Shown here in pieces: positions 18,439-26,920 of a stretch of 64,000 nt of DNA. Source of the stretch: Streptomyces spinoverrucosus (lineage in GTDB: Bacteria > Actinomycetota > Actinomycetes > Streptomycetales > Streptomycetaceae); NCBI RefSeq assembly GCF_015712165.1, contig NZ_JADPZX010000001.1:4171001-4235000 (forward strand). Direction: 5' to 3'. Made by a program: the position numbers and the translations under genes. The stretch's first letter is position 1, and every line of letters starts with the position of its first letter. Under the pieces are notes generated by a model. The model was not told the origin of the DNA, made no database searches, and saw nothing but the letters and a program-made list of their open reading frames with translations.

Positions 18439-18452
18439 GACCGATCGTTCGG
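18439..18452. promoter_or_regulatory. PaaR-type operator between paaH and paaN
   Basis: ACCGATCGTTCGGT, an inverted repeat ACCGA-N4-TCGGT. The surrounding 16 bases (18436-18451) are the exact reverse complement of 23186-23201 before paaA. It matches the core ACCG-NN-CG-NN-CGGT that I recall for Corynebacterium PaaR. Confidence 0.75.
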
Positions 18453-18543
18453 TTACTCTAACTCTGACTGCGTGTTCCTGCCCATGTTTCTGCCCAGGTC
18501 ATGAGCTCGACGAGGAGCTCACAAGACGAGGAGTTGGTCCCGC

Positions 18544-20235
18544 ATGGCCGCCGAACTCACCGCCCACGAGCTGATCACCCAGCACCGGCCCACCCTCGAC
18601 CAGGCGCTGGAAGCGATCCGCACACGCGCGTACTGGTCCCCCCACCCCGAGCACCCGAAGGCCTACGGGGAGAACGGCAGCCTGGACGCCGCCGCGGGCA
18701 AGGCCGCCTTCGACGCCCTGCTCGGCAACCGCCTCGACCTCGGCCAGCCCGGCACGGACGACTGGGTGGAGGGTGAAGTCTCCCCGTACGGCATCGAGTT
18801 GGGCGTCAGCTACCCGCACGCGGACATCGACGTGCTGCTGCCCGCCATGCGGGCCGGACAGCGCGCCTGGCGTGACGCGGGTCCGGAGGCCCGGGCCATG
18901 GTCTGCCTGGAGATCCTCAAGCGGATCAGCGACCGGACGCACGAGTTCGCGCACGCCGTCATGCACACCTCCGGCCAGGCCTTCATGATGGCGTTCCAGG
19001 CGGGCGGCCCGCACGCGCAGGACCGCGGCCTGGAGGCGGTGGCGTACGCGTACGTGGAGCAGGTCCGCACCCCCGACACCGCGGAGTGGACCAAGCCGCA
19101 GGGCAAGCGCGACCCGCTCGCGCTGACCAAGCGGTTCACCGCGGTCCCGCGCGGCATCGGCCTGGTGATCGGCTGCAACACCTTCCCGACGTGGAACGGC
19201 TACCCGGGCCTGTTCGCCTCCCTCGCCACCGGCAACGCTGTCCTGGTCAAGCCCCACCCGCGCGCGGTGCTGCCGCTCGCGCTCACCGTGCAGGTGGCGC
19301 GCCAGGTGCTCACGGAGGCCGGCTTCGACGCGAACCTGGTCGCGCTGGCCGCCGAGCGCCCCGGTGAGGGCATCGCCAAGACCCTCGCCGTCCGCCCCGA
19401 GATCCGGATCATCGACTACACCGGCTCGACGGCGTTCGGCGACTGGCTGGAGGCCAACGCCCGCCAGGCGCAGGTCCACACGGAGAAGGCCGGCGTCAAC
19501 ACGGTGATCGTGGAGTCGACCGGCGACTACAAGGGGATGCTGTCCAACCTGGCGTTCTCGCTGTCGCTGTACAGCGGCCAGATGTGCACCACCCCGCAGA
19601 ACCTGCTCATCCCCCGCGACGGCATCCGCACCGACCAGGGCCCCAGGTCCTTCGACGAGGTGGTCGCCGACCTCGCCCAGGCGGTCGACGGACTGCTCGG
19701 CGACGACACGCGCGCGAACGCGCTGCTCGGCGCCATCGTCAACCCGGACGTCAAGGCACGCCTGGAGGCCGCGGCCGGCCTGGGCGAAGTCGCCCTCGCC
19801 TCACGGGAGATCAGCAACCCCGACTTCCCGGGTGCGGTGGTCCGCACGCCCGTGGTCGTCAAGCTGGACGGCGCCAAGCCCGACGACGAGGCCGCCTACA
19901 TGAGCGAGTGCTTCGGCCCGGTCTCCTTCGCCGTCGCCGTCGACTCGGCCACCGACGCGGTGGAGTTGCTGCGCCGGACCGTCCGCGAGAAGGGCGCGAT
20001 GACGGTCGGCGCGTACACGACCGACGAGGAGGTCGAGCGGGAGATCGAGGAGGCCTGCCTGGAGGAGGCCGCGCAGCTCTCGCTGAACCTGACCGGTGGG
20101 GTGTACGTCAACCAGACCGCCGCCTTCTCCGACTTCCACGGCTCGGGCGGCAACCCGGCGGCCAACTCGGCGCTGACCGACGGGGCGTTCGTCGCGAACC
20201 GCTTCCGGGTGGTGGAGGTACGCCGGGAGGCCTGA
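18544..20235 (+). CDS. paaN: Phenylacetate degradation aldehyde dehydrogenase PaaN
   Basis: A 563-residue aldehyde-dehydrogenase-superfamily protein of the PaaN type, proposed to oxidise the semialdehyde made after ring opening of the phenylacetyl-CoA epoxide/oxepin. Recognisable blocks are VIGCNTFPTWNGYPGLFASL (cofactor fold), the catalytic-Cys region SLSLYSGQMCTTPQNLL, and C-terminal NLTGGVYVNQTAAFSDFHG. It lacks the C-terminal hotdog hydratase of E. coli PaaZ. ATG 18544 follows a GAGGAG-rich leader. Its 3' end is four bases from the convergent methyltransferase. Confidence 0.9.
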   Translation: MAAELTAHELITQHRPTLDQALEAIRTRAYWSPHPEHPKAYGENGSLDAAAGKAAFDALLGNRLDLGQPGTDDWVEGEVSPYGIELGVSYPHADIDVLLPAMRAGQRAWRDAGPEARAMVCLEILKRISDRTHEFAHAVMHTSGQAFMMAFQAGGPHAQDRGLEAVAYAYVEQVRTPDTAEWTKPQGKRDPLALTKRFTAVPRGIGLVIGCNTFPTWNGYPGLFASLATGNAVLVKPHPRAVLPLALTVQVARQVLTEAGFDANLVALAAERPGEGIAKTLAVRPEIRIIDYTGSTAFGDWLEANARQAQVHTEKAGVNTVIVESTGDYKGMLSNLAFSLSLYSGQMCTTPQNLLIPRDGIRTDQGPRSFDEVVADLAQAVDGLLGDDTRANALLGAIVNPDVKARLEAAAGLGEVALASREISNPDFPGAVVRTPVVVKLDGAKPDDEAAYMSECFGPVSFAVAVDSATDAVELLRRTVREKGAMTVGAYTTDEEVEREIEEACLEEAAQLSLNLTGGVYVNQTAAFSDFHGSGGNPAANSALTDGAFVANRFRVVEVRREA

Positions 20236-20239
20236 GCAG

Positions 20240-21025
20240 TCAGGCCGCCGCGCCCCCGGTGGCGCTCCAGTGGTACAGCGTCATGGCCACGCTGGTCGCG
20301 AGGTTGTAGCTGGAGACCTGGGGGCGCATCGGCAACGCCACCAGATGGTCGGCACGCGCGCGTACGGCCGCGGACAGGCCGCTGCGCTCCGAGCCGAACG
20401 CGAGCAGCGCGTCGTCCGGCAGCTTCAGGCCGCGGATGTCCTCGCCCTCCGGGTCGAGGGCGAACAGCGGCCCGGGCGGCAGTTCCTCGACGTCCAGCCG
20501 CTCCACGGCGGTCGCGAAGTGCAGCCCGGCGCCGCCCCGGACGACCGTGGGATGCCAGGGGTCGAGCGTGCCGGTCGTGACCACGCCGGTCGCCCCGAAG
20601 CCGGCCGCCAGCCGGATCACGGCCCCGGCGTTGCCGAGGTTGCGCGGCTCGTCGAGGACCACGACGGGCGCGCTGCGGGGCGTGCGGGCCAGCGCCCGCA
20701 GATTGGCCTCACGGGACGGCCGTACCGCCAAGGCGGCCACGGCCGTCGGATGCGGGCGCGGCACCAGGGAGGCGTACGTCGACTCCGGGACCTCGGTGAG
20801 CAGCGCGGCCAGCGTCTGCCGTACGTCCGGCGCGAGCTCGTCGGCGAGGGCAAGCGCGGCCTCGCGGTCGGCGGCAACCGCGAGGGGCACCTCGGCTCCG
20901 AAGCGCAGGGCGTGCTTGAGGGCGTGGAAGCCGTCGAGCAGCACGGACGTGCCGGCGAGGCGGCGCCAGGCGCTCACCTGCTGCTGTGGGGAGCCGCCGG
21001 AGTCCCTGGCCGCGGGGTCGTTCAT
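20240..21025 (-). CDS. SpoU/TrmH-family RNA 2'-O-methyltransferase
   Basis: A 261-residue SPOUT methyltransferase. SpoU motifs are visible: EPRNLGNAGAVIRLAAGFGA (motif 1), FGSERSGLS (motif 2) and SYNLATSVAMTLYHW (motif 3, trefoil-knot SAM site). An N-terminal substrate-binding part lies at about 20-100. Uses SAM to methylate ribose in tRNA or rRNA; the exact target is not readable. It overlaps the upstream HTTM gene by four bases (ATGA), forming an operon with two membrane-protein genes inside the paa region. Confidence 0.9.
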   Translation of the reverse strand: MNDPAARDSGGSPQQQVSAWRRLAGTSVLLDGFHALKHALRFGAEVPLAVAADREAALALADELAPDVRQTLAALLTEVPESTYASLVPRPHPTAVAALAVRPSREANLRALARTPRSAPVVVLDEPRNLGNAGAVIRLAAGFGATGVVTTGTLDPWHPTVVRGGAGLHFATAVERLDVEELPPGPLFALDPEGEDIRGLKLPDDALLAFGSERSGLSAAVRARADHLVALPMRPQVSSYNLATSVAMTLYHWSATGGAAA

Positions 21026-22248
21026 GCCGTGAAGCCTACGTGGGTCTGTTCGGCGTCCCCCGGGCGCTCGGCGGCGTCCGGCCTCCGCTGCGCCGGGACC
21101 TTGGGACGACCGCGCCGGAACAGCCGCCCACGCGCGCGTGCGGCCCAGTCACCCAGGCGGCGCAGGAACGACGTCGGCAGGAAGACCGCGTCCGCCGCGA
21201 TCATCGCCAGCGAGAAGAACGGCAGCCCGAGCACCACGGCGATCACGGCGTGCTCGATGATCATCGCGGCCAGCAGGACGTTCTTGACCCGCCGGTGGAA
21301 CAGCGTGAACGGAAAGGCGACCTGGACGATCACGGTCCCGTACGTGATGAGCATGACCAAGGTGCCGCTGGCGGACAGCAGGTCGGCGAGGGCGGGCCAG
21401 GGCGAGAAGTACTCCAGGTGCAGGGGGTAGTAGACGGCGGTGCCGTCCTGCCAGCGGGAGCCCTGGATCTTGTACCAGCCGGCCGTGGCGTAGATCAGAC
21501 AGGCCTCGGCCATGATCACGAGCAGCGCGCCGTTGTGCAGGATGTTGGCGATCACGTCGAGCAGGATCCGGGGCTGACCGGTGCGCGTGAGGCGCCCCGC
21601 GAGCCACCACAGGGCCTGCGCCACCCACACGCCCCACAGCAGCGCCGGCACCAGCCAGTCGCCGTCCAGCCGGCCCGCCATGGTCACGCCGAACAGCACC
21701 AGCCCGAACACGCCCCACAGCGCGGGGCCGGTCCGGTCGGTGACCCGCTTCCCGCGCGCGCGTGCCTCGCGTGCGCGCCGGGCCCGTCGCGCGTCCAGGG
21801 ACCACACCTGGCCGCATCGTGTGAACACCAGGTACACGCACATCAGGTGCAGCACGTTGTCGCCGCCGTCGCCCATGAAGACGCTGCGGTTCTGCAGCGA
21901 GAGCACGCCGACCATGAAGAGCACGGACATGGTGCGGGTGCGCCAGCCCAGCATCAGCAGCAGGCTGGTCAGCACGCCGAGCGCGTAGACGGTCTCGAAC
22001 CAGAGCTGCCCGTCGGACCACATCAGGGCGGTGAAGGCGCCGTTCGCGCCGATCAGCTGCTCGGCGAGGTCCCAGCTCCACGGGCCGTCGGGGCCGTACA
22101 GCTCCTGCCGGTGCGGGATCTCGCGCAGCAGGAACAGCAGCCAGGTCGCGGTGAACCCGATGCGGATCACGGCGGTCTGGTACGGGCCGAGGGCGGACTC
22201 CGTGACCCGGGCGATACCCCGGGAGACGGCCAGGGCGAAGCGGCTCAC
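21022..22248 (-). CDS. HTTM-domain membrane protein (gamma-carboxylase-like)
   Basis: A 408-residue integral membrane protein with the HTTM (horizontally transferred transmembrane) fold shared with vitamin K-dependent gamma-carboxylase. Several helices are evident (VIRIGFTATWLLFLLREIP, VYALGVLTSLLLML, GVFGLVLFGVTMAG, LVMLITYGTVIVQVAFP). Characteristic pieces are FMGDGGDNVLHLMCVYLVF and ATAGWYKIQGSRWQDGTAVYYP. GTG 22248 overlaps the DUF5819 stop (GTGA); the frame upstream of it is shadow. HTTM and DUF5819 genes are commonly paired in actinobacteria. Biochemical role unknown. Confidence 0.85.
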   Translation of the reverse strand: MSRFALAVSRGIARVTESALGPYQTAVIRIGFTATWLLFLLREIPHRQELYGPDGPWSWDLAEQLIGANGAFTALMWSDGQLWFETVYALGVLTSLLLMLGWRTRTMSVLFMVGVLSLQNRSVFMGDGGDNVLHLMCVYLVFTRCGQVWSLDARRARRAREARARGKRVTDRTGPALWGVFGLVLFGVTMAGRLDGDWLVPALLWGVWVAQALWWLAGRLTRTGQPRILLDVIANILHNGALLVIMAEACLIYATAGWYKIQGSRWQDGTAVYYPLHLEYFSPWPALADLLSASGTLVMLITYGTVIVQVAFPFTLFHRRVKNVLLAAMIIEHAVIAVVLGLPFFSLAMIAADAVFLPTSFLRRLGDWAARARGRLFRRGRPKVPAQRRPDAAERPGDAEQTHVGFTA

Positions 22249-23000
22249 CGGACGCCTCCCCCGGCCTTGTCGTGCGGCACCGACCACCAGGGCAGCACCC
22301 GGTACACCGGCTTGAGCGATATCCGCTCCTCGCTCCACTCGGGCGGACGGACGCTGGTGGTCCGCGAGCGGATCTGGACCTGCTCGACGACACCGCCCGG
22401 CCCGGCCGCGTCCGCGCGGTCCAGGCGCAGCACCACGATCCGGCGCAGATACGTCTCGCTCAGCGCGCCGCGCAGGCCCGAGGGGCGGTTGTTGCCGTCG
22501 TGGGTGGCGGTGTAGAAGTCCCAGGCGCGGCGCAGCTCGTTCTGCTGGGTGTGGCTCGGCAGCAGATTGCCGTCGATGGCCCTGCCGTCCTGCGCGGACA
22601 GGTCGTACCAGCCGGTGGTGCGGATGCTGCCGTCACCCGTTCGGATCTCTGCGCGGACCTGGACCGCGATGTTCTGCTGCAGCGGGTTCGGCGCGAACAG
22701 TTTCCAGTTCTGTTCGAACTCCGGGTAGATCCATTCGTCGATCGCCTTGCCGTGCTGCTTGGTGACCGTGTTCGACGGCGCGACGTGCAGAAAGACCATC
22801 CCCAGATGTACACAGACGGCGACCGCGACGACGGCGAGGGCCAGCGCGACGCCGATCTGATAGCGCGGGGAGAGGGCGGCGACACCGGTGCGGGGTCCCG
22901 GCAGGGGCTCGCTCACGCCGTCAGGGGCGCCCTGCGCGCCCCCCGCGGGCGGCGCGCTCGCACCCCTGTCGTACGTGTCCTTCGCGCCCTGCGCGTCCAT
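22245..23000 (-). CDS. DUF5819 family membrane-anchored protein
   Basis: A 251-residue protein with a disordered Ala/Gly/Pro N-terminus, one membrane helix ([20 protein letters not shown]) and an extracytoplasmic domain. The extracytoplasmic domain carries the family's [20 protein letters not shown] and [11 protein letters not shown] segments. It is predicted to work with the HTTM protein encoded next, possibly as an accessory. ATG 23000 has a GGGGCGGA box and fits better than the frame's earlier in-frame start at 23084. Confidence 0.82.
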   Translation of the reverse strand: MDAQGAKDTYDRGASAPPAGGAQGAPDGVSEPLPGPRTGVAALSPRYQIGVALALAVVAVAVCVHLGMVFLHVAPSNTVTKQHGKAIDEWIYPEFEQNWKLFAPNPLQQNIAVQVRAEIRTGDGSIRTTGWYDLSAQDGRAIDGNLLPSHTQQNELRRAWDFYTATHDGNNRPSGLRGALSETYLRRIVVLRLDRADAAGPGGVVEQVQIRSRTTSVRPPEWSEERISLKPVYRVLPWWSVPHDKAGGGVR

Positions 23001-23107
23001 TCCGCCCCGATTCCGATCCCGTTCCGGTCCTTCTGCGCCGCCCGGCAGCCCCCTCGCACGCGAACGGTACTCAGGCCGACCCACCGGGCACAGCCCCTTC
23101 GATCAGC

Positions 23108-23139
23108 TCGTCCACAGCCGCGCCGACGGGTTATCCACA
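23108..23139. promoter_or_regulatory. Two DnaA-box-like 9-mers upstream of paaA
   Basis: TCGTCCACA (23108-23116) and TTATCCACA (23131-23139) lie in the same orientation in the gap between the DUF5819 gene and paaA. Confidence 0.4.
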
Positions 23140-23184
23140 GCGGTTGACACCTTACGGCGCCCGTCCGACCATGGAATCGCACGA

Positions 23185-23198
23185 ACCGAACGATCGGT
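23185..23198. promoter_or_regulatory. PaaR-type operator upstream of paaA
   Basis: ACCGAACGATCGGT, an ACCGA-N4-TCGGT dyad about 40 bases before the paaA start. With flanks (23186-23201) it is the exact reverse complement of the site at 18436-18451. Confidence 0.75.
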
Positions 23199-23239
23199 CG
23201 GGAGCATGCTCCGGGCAGACCCAGGGTCGAGGGGGCCTC

Positions 23240-24247
23240 ATGGCGACAGCAGCCGCGCAGAAGACGGACCACACAGCGTCGTACGACGGGGACGGCACCG
23301 CCGCCGCCACCGCCGGGTACGAGCGCGCCTTCGACGCCGCCGTGGCCGCCGACGAGCGCATCGAGCCACGCGACTGGATGCCCGACGCCTACCGGGCGAC
23401 GCTGGTCCGCCAGATCGCCCAGCACGCGCACTCCGAGATCATCGGCATGCAGCCGGAGGCCAACTGGATCACCCGCGCGCCCTCCCTGCGCCGCAAGGCC
23501 ATCCTGATGGCCAAGGTCCAGGACGAGGCCGGCCACGGGCTGTACCTGTACAGCGCGGCGGAGACGCTCGGCACGGGCCGCGACGAGCTGCTCGACAAGC
23601 TGCACAGCGGCCGCCAGAAGTACTCCTCGATCTTCAACTACCCCACGCTGACCTGGGCGGACGTCGGCGCGATCGGCTGGCTCGTGGACGGCGCCGCGAT
23701 CACCAACCAGGTGCCGCTGTGCCGCTGCTCCTACGGCCCGTACGCGCGTGCGATGGTCCGCATCTGCAAGGAGGAGTCCTTCCACCAGCGCCAGGGGTAC
23801 GAGCTGCTGCTGGCCCTCAGCCGCGGCACGCCCGAGCAGCACGCGATGGCGCAGGACGCGGTGGACCGCTGGTGGTGGCCGTCCCTGATGATGTTCGGCC
23901 CGCCCGACGACGCATCGCAGCACTCGGCGCAGTCGATGGCCTGGAAGATCAAGCGGCACTCGAACGACGAGCTGCGCCAGCGCTTCGTCGACATCTGCGT
24001 CCCCCAGGCCGAGTCCCTCGGCCTCACCCTCCCCGACCCGAACTTGCGGTGGAACGAGGAGCGGGGGCACCACGACTTCGGGGCGATCGACTGGACGGAG
24101 TTCTGGGAGGTTCTCAAGGGCAACGGTCCGTGCAACGAGCAGCGCATCACACAGCGCAGGCGGGCGCACGAAGAGGGCGCCTGGGTACGGGAGGCGGCCG
24201 CGGCGTACGCGGCCAAGCACAGCGAGACAGGAGCTACGCGCGCATGA
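23240..24247 (+). CDS. paaA: Phenylacetyl-CoA epoxidase subunit PaaA
   Basis: A 335-residue catalytic subunit of the ring-1,2-phenylacetyl-CoA epoxidase, a bacterial multicomponent diiron monooxygenase. The diiron ligands are in the helices [15 protein letters not shown] and [17 protein letters not shown] (E-x2-H motifs). The EARLY residues [28 protein letters not shown] fall in a conserved block split here by position rather than motif. ATG 23240 has a GAGGGGG box; the frame extends upstream to 23144 through the operator, so those codons are not coding. The stop overlaps paaB (ATGA). Confidence 0.95.
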   Translation: MATAAAQKTDHTASYDGDGTAAATAGYERAFDAAVAADERIEPRDWMPDAYRATLVRQIAQHAHSEIIGMQPEANWITRAPSLRRKAILMAKVQDEAGHGLYLYSAAETLGTGRDELLDKLHSGRQKYSSIFNYPTLTWADVGAIGWLVDGAAITNQVPLCRCSYGPYARAMVRICKEESFHQRQGYELLLALSRGTPEQHAMAQDAVDRWWWPSLMMFGPPDDASQHSAQSMAWKIKRHSNDELRQRFVDICVPQAESLGLTLPDPNLRWNEERGHHDFGAIDWTEFWEVLKGNGPCNEQRITQRRRAHEEGAWVREAAAAYAAKHSETGATRA

Positions 24248-24531
24248 CCAACACCGACTGGCCGCTGTGGGAGGTCTTCGTGCGCTCGCGCCGGGGCCTG
24301 TCCCACACCCACGCCGGCAGCCTGCACGCCCCGGACGCGGAGCTGGCCCTGCGCAACGCGCGCGATCTGTACACCCGGCGCGGCGAAGGCGTCTCCATCT
24401 GGGTCGTGCCCTCGTCCGCCATCACGGCGTCCTCCCCCGACGAGAAGGACCCGTTCTTCGAACCGGCCGCGGACAAGCCCTACCGCCACCCGACGTTCTA
24501 CGAGATCCCGGAGGGGGTGAAGCACCTGTGA
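24244..24531 (+). CDS. paaB: Phenylacetyl-CoA epoxidase subunit PaaB
   Basis: A 95-residue subunit of the epoxidase. It opens [20 protein letters not shown] and continues [20 protein letters not shown], both family signatures. PaaB bridges PaaAC catalytic units. ATG 24244 overlaps paaA, and its stop overlaps paaC, indicating translational coupling. Confidence 0.95.
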   Translation: MTNTDWPLWEVFVRSRRGLSHTHAGSLHAPDAELALRNARDLYTRRGEGVSIWVVPSSAITASSPDEKDPFFEPAADKPYRHPTFYEIPEGVKHL

Positions 24532-25247
24532 CGACCACGGTTCCCACGACGGCCGCCCTCGCCCTGGGCGACGACGCCCTGGTGCTCTCCCACCGCCTGG
24601 GCGAATGGGCCGGCCACGCCCCCGTGCTGGAGGAGGAGGTCGCCCTCGCCAACATCGCGCTGGACCTGCTCGGCCAGGCCCGCGTGCTGCTGTCGCTGGT
24701 CGGCGACGAGGACGAGCTGGCGTATCTGCGCGAAGAGCGCGCCTTCCGCAACCTCCAACTGGTGGAGCAGCCGAACGGCGACTTCGCCCACACCATCGCC
24801 CGCCAGCTGTACTTCTCGACCTACCAGCACCTGCTCTACGCCGAACTGGCCACCGGCGACGGCCCCTTCGCCCCGCTCGCCGCGAAGGCCGTCAAGGAGG
24901 TCGCCTACCACCGCGACCACGCCGAGCAGTGGGCCCTGCGGCTCGGCGACGGCACCGACGAGAGCCATGAGCGGATGCGGCGGGCGTGCGAGGCGCTGTG
25001 GCGGTTCACCGGCGAGATGTTCGAGCCGGTGGAGGGCCTGGACGTGGACGGGGAGCGGCTGCGGTCGGCCTGGCTGGAGTCGGTCGGCGAGGTCCTGAGC
25101 CGGGCCACGCTCCCGCTCCCCGAGGGGCCGCCGTCCGGGGCGTGGAGCGCGGGCGCGGGCCGGCAGGGCCTGCACACCGAGTCGTTCGGGCGGATGCTCG
25201 CCGAGATGCAGCATCTGCACCGCAGCCACCCGGGGGCGTCATGGTGA
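24528..25247 (+). CDS. paaC: Phenylacetyl-CoA epoxidase subunit PaaC
   Basis: A 239-residue structural ferritin-fold subunit. LSHRLGEWAGHAPVLEEEVALANIALDLLGQ is the conserved first helix pair (residues about 20-50), followed by YLREERAFRNLQLVEQPNGDF. PaaC pairs with PaaA and supports CoA binding. It starts with GTG 24528 overlapping paaB (GTGA) and ends seven bases inside paaD. Confidence 0.94.
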   Translation: MTTTVPTTAALALGDDALVLSHRLGEWAGHAPVLEEEVALANIALDLLGQARVLLSLVGDEDELAYLREERAFRNLQLVEQPNGDFAHTIARQLYFSTYQHLLYAELATGDGPFAPLAAKAVKEVAYHRDHAEQWALRLGDGTDESHERMRRACEALWRFTGEMFEPVEGLDVDGERLRSAWLESVGEVLSRATLPLPEGPPSGAWSAGAGRQGLHTESFGRMLAEMQHLHRSHPGASW

Positions 25248-25768
25248 CCACGACCGCCCTGGAAGAGGAACTCATCGCGATCGCCGGCTCGGTGCCCGAC
25301 CCCGAGCTGCCGGTCCTCACCCTGCGGGAACTGGGCGTCCTGCGCGCGGTACGCCTGCGCGGCGAGGACGCGGTCGACGTCGAGCTGACCCCGACGTACA
25401 CCGGCTGCCCCGCGATAGAGGCCATGTCCCTGGACATAGAGCGGGCGCTGCACGAGCACGGCATACGGGAGGTCACCGTCCGCACGGTGCTTTCGCCGGC
25501 CTGGTCGACGGACGACATCACGCCCGAAGGGCGCCGCAAACTGCGGGAGTTCGGTATCGCACCACCCCGGGTGGGCACGCGTTCCGGACCGGTGTCACTG
25601 GAGCTGGGCCCGACGCGCGCGCTCACACAGGAACCGGACCCCGTCCGCTGCCCGCACTGCGGTTCCGCCGACACCGAGCTGCTGAGCCGTTTCTCCTCCA
25701 CGGCCTGCAAGGCACTCCGGCGCTGCCTGGCGTGCCGTGAACCGTTCGACCACTTCAAGGAGTTGTGA
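25241..25768 (+). CDS. paaD: Phenylacetate 1,2-epoxidase maturation protein PaaD
   Basis: A 175-residue MIP18/DUF59-family protein. Residues about 8-90 hold the DUF59 fold with VPDPELPVLTLRELGVLR and the conserved Cys in TPTYTGCPAIEAM. A C-terminal four-Cys zinc-like motif (CPHCGSADTELL ... CKALRRCLACREPF) is typical of PaaD. It is thought to assist iron-sulfur or diiron assembly. It overlaps paaC by seven bases and abuts paaE (TGATG). Confidence 0.93.
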   Translation: MVTTTALEEELIAIAGSVPDPELPVLTLRELGVLRAVRLRGEDAVDVELTPTYTGCPAIEAMSLDIERALHEHGIREVTVRTVLSPAWSTDDITPEGRRKLREFGIAPPRVGTRSGPVSLELGPTRALTQEPDPVRCPHCGSADTELLSRFSSTACKALRRCLACREPFDHFKEL

Positions 25769-26826
25769 TGGCCCGCTTCCACACGCTCCCGGTGATCGCG
25801 GTCGACCGGCTCACCGACGACTCCGTCGCCGTCACGCTCGCGGTGCCCGAGGAGCTGCGCGCGGAGTACCGGTACGCGCCCGGCCAGCACATCGCCCTGC
25901 GGCGCACCGTCGACGGCGTCGACATCCGGCGGACGTACTCGATCTGCGCCCCGGCGCCCCGGGACGGCGAGGGACCGTGCACCCTGCGGGTGGGGGTGCG
26001 GCTGGTGGAGGGCGGCGCCTTCTCGACGTACGCGCTCAAGGAGATCAACGTCGGTGACGAGCTGGAGGTGATGACACCGGCCGGCCGCTTCACCCTCGAC
26101 CCCGCTCCCGGGCTGTACGCGGCGATCGTCGGCGGCAGCGGGATCACGCCGGTGCTGTCGATCGCGACGACGCTGCTGGCACGCGAGCCCGAGGCCCGGT
26201 TCTGCCTGATCCGCAGCGACCGTACGTCCGCCTCGACGATGTTCCTGGAGGAGGTCGCCGATCTGAAGGACCGCTTCCCCGAGCGGTTTCAGCTGGTGAC
26301 CGTGCTCTCCCGGGAGGAACAACAGGCGGGACTGCCGTCCGGGCGGCTGGACCGGGAGCGGCTGACGGGCCTGCTGCCGGCGCTGCTGCCGGTGGCCGAC
26401 GTGGCGGGCTGGTACCTGTGCGGGCCGTACGGGCTGGTGCAGGAGGCCGAGCGGGCGCTGCGCGGACTTGAGGTGCCGCGCGGCCGGATCCACGAGGAGA
26501 TCTTCCATGTGGACGCGGCGCCGGCCGCCGCGCCGTCGACGGCCCCCACGCACAGCACGGTGACCGCGCGGCTCGACGGCCGAGGCGGGACCTGGCCGGT
26601 GCAGGACGGTGAGTCGCTGCTGGAGACGGTGCTGCGCAACCGTTCCGACGCGCCCTACGCCTGCAAGGGCGGGGTGTGCGGCACATGCCGGGCCTTCCTG
26701 GTCTCCGGGGAGGTGCGCATGGACCGCAACTTCGCGCTGGAACGGGAGGAGACGGAGGCCGGGTATGTGCTGGCGTGCCAGTCGCATCCGGTGACGGAGA
26801 GGGTGGAGCTGGACTTCGACCGCTAG
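25768..26826 (+). CDS. paaE: Phenylacetyl-CoA epoxidase reductase PaaE
   Basis: A 352-residue NADPH-dependent reductase that feeds electrons to PaaA. Order: FAD-binding domain (RTYSICAP motif), NAD(P)-binding domain (AAIVGGSGITPVLSIATTLL), and a C-terminal plant-type 2Fe-2S ferredoxin with YACKGGVCGTCRAF and a fourth Cys in LACQSHP. Last gene of paaABCDE. ATG 25768 overlaps the paaD stop; a GTG one codon earlier is in frame. Confidence 0.94.
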   Translation: MARFHTLPVIAVDRLTDDSVAVTLAVPEELRAEYRYAPGQHIALRRTVDGVDIRRTYSICAPAPRDGEGPCTLRVGVRLVEGGAFSTYALKEINVGDELEVMTPAGRFTLDPAPGLYAAIVGGSGITPVLSIATTLLAREPEARFCLIRSDRTSASTMFLEEVADLKDRFPERFQLVTVLSREEQQAGLPSGRLDRERLTGLLPALLPVADVAGWYLCGPYGLVQEAERALRGLEVPRGRIHEEIFHVDAAPAAAPSTAPTHSTVTARLDGRGGTWPVQDGESLLETVLRNRSDAPYACKGGVCGTCRAFLVSGEVRMDRNFALEREETEAGYVLACQSHPVTERVELDFDR

Positions 26827-26861
26827 CCGGTGAGGCGTCCCCTCGCACCATTCCCTTCTCC

Positions 26862-26875
26862 TAGAACCTGTTCTA
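26862..26875. promoter_or_regulatory. KstR-like operator
   Basis: TAGAACCTGTTCTA, a perfect inverted repeat matching the published KstR (cholesterol regulon TetR repressor) consensus TNNAACNNGTTNNA. It is 46 bases before the acyl-CoA dehydrogenase start, where repressor binding would block transcription. Confidence 0.65.
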
Positions 26876-26920
26876 TCTTGACGCTCCGTCAGATGGCGGA
26901 TCCGTCGGGAGGACAGGACC

